NCBI RefSeq assembly: GCF_030732985.1
Contig: NZ_JASHJX010000001.1
Span: 124,001-188,000, forward strand
Direction: 5' to 3'
DNA from: Nioella sp. MMSF_3534
Lineage (GTDB): Bacteria > Pseudomonadota > Alphaproteobacteria > Rhodobacterales > Rhodobacteraceae
Length of the DNA: 64,000 nucleotides
Every line of letters begins with the position of its first letter. Positions within the stretch are counted from its first letter, which is position 1. The notes under the pieces were generated by a model. It worked only from the letters and a program-made list of their open reading frames with translations. It did no database searches and had not been told where the DNA came from. The translations under genes and the position numbers were made by a program. Positions 60,645 through 64,000 of the stretch are shown one piece after another.

Positions 60645-61375
60645 TTCGACCTAACAAAGTAAGGTACGTCGAGTTCTGCCGGCGAAAGGCTGGAGTGTTC
60701 CCGAAGAAGGCGGACGGCCTTATCCACATCACGCGACAACGCCGCGTCCATCAGGCCGGTATGCTCCTCGATGGACATCCGCTTTTCCAGCTCTTCGATG
60801 GCCCGCAGCGCCTCGCTGTCACCCTGACCGGCCCGGTTCGCCGACGGCAACAGCACAAAAGCCTTTTGATGGCGCCGAAAGTGATCGTAGATGCGCCGAT
60901 AGAAGGCCAGAAGGTGCTTTGACCCCGCAGCGCCCACCAAGGCCATGTGAAACGCGATGTGCCGCTTTTCCCATTGCTCAAGATCGGCCAGATCCGGTTG
61001 CCGCAAGTCAAGCTGACAATTGGCCAGCCTGCGATGGGCCGAGATCAGGTCGACTTCCCAATCCTCACCACCGCGTTCGATAGAGCGCCGCAAGAGCTCG
61101 ACCTCGATCACCGACCGGGAAAAAACAAGGTCTTCGAAATCTTCCATGCTCAGGCGTGTGGTGTAGTAGCCGCGATTATGATGCAGCGTGACAAAGCCTT
61201 CGGCCTCAAGCCGGGCGAGTGCTTCCCGGATCGGCGTGACACCTACGTCATAGCTCGTCTTCAATGCGTCGATGCGCAGTGGGGAATCATCGGACAATCG
61301 TCCACTGAGAATGTCCTGCTTCACACGCAGATAGGCGATTTCCGATTTAGGGAGAGGTTCTGTGTTTGTCATCAC
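60641..61375 (-). CDS. GntR-family transcriptional regulator (FCD type)
   Basis: The 244-residue protein has an N-terminal winged helix-turn-helix (RIDALKTSYDVGVTPIREAL and LEAEGFVTLHHNRGYYTTRL). The C-terminal FCD domain carries metal/ligand-binding histidines (HIAFHMALVGAAGSKHLL and IEEHTGLMDAAL). Such repressors usually sense a substrate of the cluster they lead. It stands between the transporter and catabolic genes, all on one strand. Its own start could be ATG 61375 or 61372. Confidence 0.92.
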   Translation of the reverse strand: MMTNTEPLPKSEIAYLRVKQDILSGRLSDDSPLRIDALKTSYDVGVTPIREALARLEAEGFVTLHHNRGYYTTRLSMEDFEDLVFSRSVIEVELLRRSIERGGEDWEVDLISAHRRLANCQLDLRQPDLADLEQWEKRHIAFHMALVGAAGSKHLLAFYRRIYDHFRRHQKAFVLLPSANRAGQGDSEALRAIEELEKRMSIEEHTGLMDAALSRDVDKAVRLLREHSSLSPAELDVPYFVRSK

Positions 61376-61380
61376 GGGTC

Positions 61381-62157
61381 CTATCGTGCTTGGGCGACCT
61401 TGCTCAGGAACTGCTGTGTACGGGCCTCTGACGGGGCATCAATGACCGCGGCGGGTGGCCCCTGCTCGACAATCCTGCCTTTGTCAAAGAAACAAATCCG
61501 GTCAGATATATCGTGAGCAAAGTCAATCTGATGTGTGACCATTAGCATTGTATAGCTGTGCTTGACAGCGAGCGCCCGGATCACTGAGGTGACCTCTTCG
61601 ATGGTTTCGGGATCGAGCGCCGAGGTGGGTTCGTCGAACACCAGGATGTCAGGCTGCATTGCCAGAGTGCGCGCAATGGCCACGCGTTGCTGCTGCCCGC
61701 CTGACAATTGTGCGGGATAATGCGCGTGCTTGTCGCTCATCCCCACCATCTCCAGCAACTCTTGCGCGCGCTTGCGCGCCTCGTCTCGCTTGACCCCCAA
61801 TGCCAGCACCGGCGGTTCGGCACAGTTCTGCAATACAGTCAGGTGCGGAAACAGGTTGAAGCTCTGAAACACCATTCCAAGCTTCCGGCGCATCTTGCGA
61901 AGATGTCCCGTTGAGGCAGGCACCAATGTGCCATCGCGCTCCATCATGTTCAGCGGCTCGCCGTCGATGCGGATTACGCCGTCCTCGATGGACTCCAACG
62001 TCATCAGGCAGCGCAACACCGTCGTCTTACCAGACCCGGAAGGCCCGATAATCGTCACGACTTCGCCTTCGTTAATCGAAAGGTCCAGCTTGTCCAGAAC
62101 GGTCAAAGCGCCATATCGCTTGGTCACCCCTTCGAAGCGAATCTTCTCATTTGGCAT
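61381..62157 (-). CDS. Polar amino acid ABC transporter ATP-binding protein (EhuA-like)
   Basis: The 258-residue ATPase has Walker A GPSGSGKTTVLR, the MERDGTLVPAS loop, signature LSGGQQQRVAIARTL, Walker B ILVFDEPTSALDPE and switch MLMVTHQIDFAHD. The insertion GEPLNMMERDGTLVPASTGH after the first strand is characteristic of EhuA, the ectoine/hydroxyectoine importer ATPase, and near relatives. ATG 62157 overlaps the end of the permease gene; an upstream ATG at 62190 is possible. It works with the two permeases and the binding protein that follow upstream. Confidence 0.9.
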   Translation of the reverse strand: MPNEKIRFEGVTKRYGALTVLDKLDLSINEGEVVTIIGPSGSGKTTVLRCLMTLESIEDGVIRIDGEPLNMMERDGTLVPASTGHLRKMRRKLGMVFQSFNLFPHLTVLQNCAEPPVLALGVKRDEARKRAQELLEMVGMSDKHAHYPAQLSGGQQQRVAIARTLAMQPDILVFDEPTSALDPETIEEVTSVIRALAVKHSYTMLMVTHQIDFAHDISDRICFFDKGRIVEQGPPAAVIDAPSEARTQQFLSKVAQAR

Positions 62158-62818
62158 AGCGGTTCTCCGTAAGCATGTGTCGTTCGACAAGCCGGATCAG
62201 CAAAGCCGAGGCCAGGCTGAGGATCAGAAACAGGATCCCCACCACTGTAAGCGGTTCGGTAAATCGATAGGTTTCGGACGCGATGCGTCTGGCTGCATCC
62301 GGCATCTCCGGCACTGCGACGAAGGACAAAAGCGGCGTTTCCTTGAATGCCAGGATCAGCAGATTGCCCAGGCCCGGCACGACCGGCCCGATCGCCTGCG
62401 GAAGGATGACGTTCCGCCAGGTCCGGTAGGTCGAGTAGTTCAGTGCATGCGCCGCCTCCCATTGGCCCTTGGGAACCGCCTGCAATCCCCCGCGCATGAT
62501 CTCTGCCGCAGGTGCCGCGTTGTAGATCCCCATGGCAAGCACGCCGGTCCAGAACGGGGCGAGGTAGATGTTCACTTCAGGCAGCAGGAAGAAAAGGAAG
62601 AAGATGACCACCAATAACGGCATCCCCCGCATGAACTCGATGAATTCACCCGCGGCGAAGGAGATGATCCGGCTCCGAGAGCGCCGCGCCAGCATCAGGA
62701 CCAGTCCCAGCACAAGCGTCAGGATGAATGACAGGAAGGTGACCTCCACCGTGACCCAAAGACCCGGCAGGATGCGAGGCAGAACGGTGTCGAATGTGAA
62801 ATCCCAACGCCAATCCAT
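62147..62818 (-). CDS. Polar amino acid ABC transporter permease (EhuD-like)
   Basis: The 223-residue His/Glu/Gln/Arg-type permease has about five membrane segments. It shows VLPRILPGLWVTVEVTFLSF, EFMRGMPLLVVIFFLFFLLP and the EAA loop AVPKGQWEAAHALNYSTYRT with WRNVILPQAIGPVVPGLGN. ATG 62818 overlaps the stop of the partner permease (TAATG). It forms a heterodimeric pore with that partner. The longer frame reaching 63097 overlaps the partner gene and is not used. Confidence 0.92.
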   Translation of the reverse strand: MDWRWDFTFDTVLPRILPGLWVTVEVTFLSFILTLVLGLVLMLARRSRSRIISFAAGEFIEFMRGMPLLVVIFFLFFLLPEVNIYLAPFWTGVLAMGIYNAAPAAEIMRGGLQAVPKGQWEAAHALNYSTYRTWRNVILPQAIGPVVPGLGNLLILAFKETPLLSFVAVPEMPDAARRIASETYRFTEPLTVVGILFLILSLASALLIRLVERHMLTENRYAK

Positions 62819-63540
62819 TAATCTGCTCCCAAGTGACGGTTGAAGAACTGCTCGATCCGCACACCTGAGAAACGGACGACCTGAGCAAGGCAGAAGTAGA
62901 TAAGTGCGAGGACCGAGAAGATTTCGACGGTGCGATAGGTCATTTGGTTCTGCCGCACTCCGGCAGCCGTCAGATCGACGAGCGTCACTGCCGAAACCAG
63001 CGCCGTTCCTTTGAGCAGCTCGATTGTCATGTTCGTCATTGCCGGCACCGCGATCACCAGCGCCTGCGGCAGAATGATGCGGGTGTATTTGTGCCAAACA
63101 GGGTAATTAAGTGTGGTGCAGGCCTCATACTGGCCTTTTGGAACGGCTTGAACCGCACCGCGCACGATCTCGGCACCATAGGCGCCAGCATTCAGGCTGA
63201 TCCCCAGAAGCGCCGCCGTATAGGCCGACATTGTCAGCCCAAATTCGGGCAGGACGAAATACAGCCAGAACAGGATCACCAGCAGGCTCACGCCGCGGAA
63301 CACCTCGATATAGATCGCCGATGCCCACCTTACCGGGCCAATTGGCGCCAAGCGGCCCAGGCCGGCAACGACGGAAATGAGATAGGCCAGCAGAACCGAA
63401 GGAACGGCCACCTTGATCGTTACGGTTAGCCCATTCAGCAGAGCCGGTAGAAACTCGGCAACCGACGAAAACACCGCGAAGTAGAGCCCAACCAGAAAGG
63501 CGATTGGAACCAGAACAACTATTGGACTGCGTTGCATCAA
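62818..63540 (-). CDS. Polar amino acid ABC transporter permease (EhuC-like)
   Basis: The 240-residue permease has about five membrane segments, EVFRGVSLLVILFWLYFVLP, the EAA loop AVQAVPKGQYEACTTLNYPV, and HKYTRIILPQALVIAVPAMT. Its stop overlaps the next permease gene by one base. The binding-protein gene lies about 65 bp upstream with a strong hairpin between them. Two paired Met codons open the frame; either may be used. Confidence 0.92.
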   Translation of the reverse strand: MMQRSPIVVLVPIAFLVGLYFAVFSSVAEFLPALLNGLTVTIKVAVPSVLLAYLISVVAGLGRLAPIGPVRWASAIYIEVFRGVSLLVILFWLYFVLPEFGLTMSAYTAALLGISLNAGAYGAEIVRGAVQAVPKGQYEACTTLNYPVWHKYTRIILPQALVIAVPAMTNMTIELLKGTALVSAVTLVDLTAAGVRQNQMTYRTVEIFSVLALIYFCLAQVVRFSGVRIEQFFNRHLGAD

Positions 63541-63564
63541 GAGGCTCGCTTCTGGTTGAGGAGT

Positions 63565-63599
63565 GCCCCGGTCGGACGATCAATCGATCCGACCGGGGC
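63565..63599 (-). terminator. Hairpin between binding-protein and permease genes
   Basis: GCCCCGGTCGGA at 63565-63576 pairs perfectly over 12 bp with TCCGACCGGGGC at 63588-63599, seven bases after the binding-protein stop on the minus strand. No T-run follows, so it is more likely an mRNA-stabilising or partial termination structure that keeps the binding protein in excess. Confidence 0.7.
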
Positions 63600-63605
63600 T
63601 GGAAA

Positions 63606-64000
63606 TCACCCGCCGCAAAGCTCGGAAACACTCAGCACGGGGGCTTCATCCGCCGTCATGCCGTGAGTTTCGTTTATTGCGACGTATTCCGCGCTGCCGA
63701 TGAAGTCGTTCATAGCAATGTTGAGCCGATCCACGAATGCCTGGTCCTCCTGTCGGAAAGCGAAGGCACCGTGATCCACGGCCGATCTTCCACCGATCTC
63801 CGCAAAGGGTTCGACCATCTCGAAATCGTTGCCGGGTTGGTTGACGATGATTTGGCGTGCACTCGGCGCGTCGGCACCGAAAGCATCCGCGCGACCGGCC
63901 CGCACGGCGGCCAGAGCGGTTGGCGCATCGGGGTATTCCTGGACATTATCGCGAGAGATACCCATTTCGAGTGCGGCGGCCACCTGCGCAGTCCCCGCAA
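63606..64000 (-). CDS. Polar amino acid ABC transporter substrate-binding protein, C-terminal part (cut by window edge)
   Basis: The frame runs off the right edge; the last 130 or so residues are visible. AGTAQVAAALEMGISRDNVQ, ALAAVRAGRADAFGADAPSA and the closing AFVDRLNIAMNDFIGSAEYV are typical of family 3 periplasmic binding proteins for polar amino acids and ectoines. The C-terminal VLSVSELCGG has a cysteine near the end. The N-terminal half with the signal peptide is missing, so the ligand class cannot be refined. Confidence 0.85.
   Translation of the reverse strand, partial: AGTAQVAAALEMGISRDNVQEYPDAPTALAAVRAGRADAFGADAPSARQIIVNQPGNDFEMVEPFAEIGGRSAVDHGAFAFRQEDQAFVDRLNIAMNDFIGSAEYVAINETHGMTADEAPVLSVSELCGG

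Noticed and set aside
1-64000. CRISPR arrays, tRNA/rRNA genes, complete insertion sequences, toxin-antitoxin pairs
   Set aside because: No regularly spaced repeats, cloverleaf-like regions, transposase motifs or convincing toxin/antitoxin pairs were seen; the RatA-family label at 24325-24786 reflects a START-fold quinone-binding family rather than a TA module.

Overview
The window is GC-rich chromosomal DNA from an alphaproteobacterium of the order Rhodobacterales (Roseobacter/Paracoccaceae type). The signs are the nifR3(dusB)-ntrB-ntrC-ntrY-ntrX-trkA-trkH-hfq-hflX block, a fused ispDF gene, fumC followed by a DUF4169 gene, a gene-transfer-agent type holin/endolysin pair, and many ATGA or GTGA overlaps within operons. 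I see no rRNA, tRNA, CRISPR array or complete insertion sequence. Genus and species cannot be fixed from the sequence alone.

Layout. 1-5.8 kb: the start of a type I polyketide synthase leaves the left edge, then sspB, a PmtA-like methyltransferase, fumC, DUF4169, a Hint-domain protein, a ribbon-helix-helix protein and a sugar-type O-methyltransferase. 5.8-18.3 kb: a minus-strand regulatory and potassium block (dusB, ntrB, ntrC, ntrY, ntrX, trkA, trkH, hfq, hflX). Both response regulators lack the sigma-54 contact loop. 18.4-27 kb: ispDF-pgpA-pncC, an ammonium transporter, a COQ10-like/nitronate monooxygenase/PrpD operon, hpt and two c-type cytochromes. 27-31.8 kb: two tandem Sel1-repeat secreted proteins, a TTC38-like protein and an orphan Flp-like protein. 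31.8-47 kb: housekeeping and metabolic genes (lipA, VIT1-like transporter, M20 peptidases, a dimethylglycine-dehydrogenase-like protein, the GTA lysis pair, ccmE, murI, speB, mazG and others).

47.2-54.6 kb is the most striking part. It is a ten-gene branched-chain-amino-acid-type ABC transporter operon in which five small secreted proteins are interleaved with livG, livF, livH and livM. All five share one pattern: signal peptide, Cys-x5-Cys-x4-6-Cys near the mature N-terminus, and Gly-x-Cys near the C-terminus. I know of no described function for this family, and it is my main candidate for an undescribed system.

54.6-57.3 kb holds a PhyH-like protein, a TauE-family permease and dusA. After a gene-free gap of about 380 bp, 57.7-64 kb is a minus-strand catabolic island. 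It has a polar-amino-acid (ectoine-like) ABC transporter whose binding protein is cut by the window edge, a GntR/FCD regulator, a PLP dehydratase, a short-chain dehydrogenase relative and a metal-ligand-free M24 (creatinase-like) hydrolase.

Two families of non-coding repeats stand out. One is a double 20-bp palindrome with compensatory base changes between its two copies. The other is a terminator hairpin whose 22-bp tail is identical in two distant copies.
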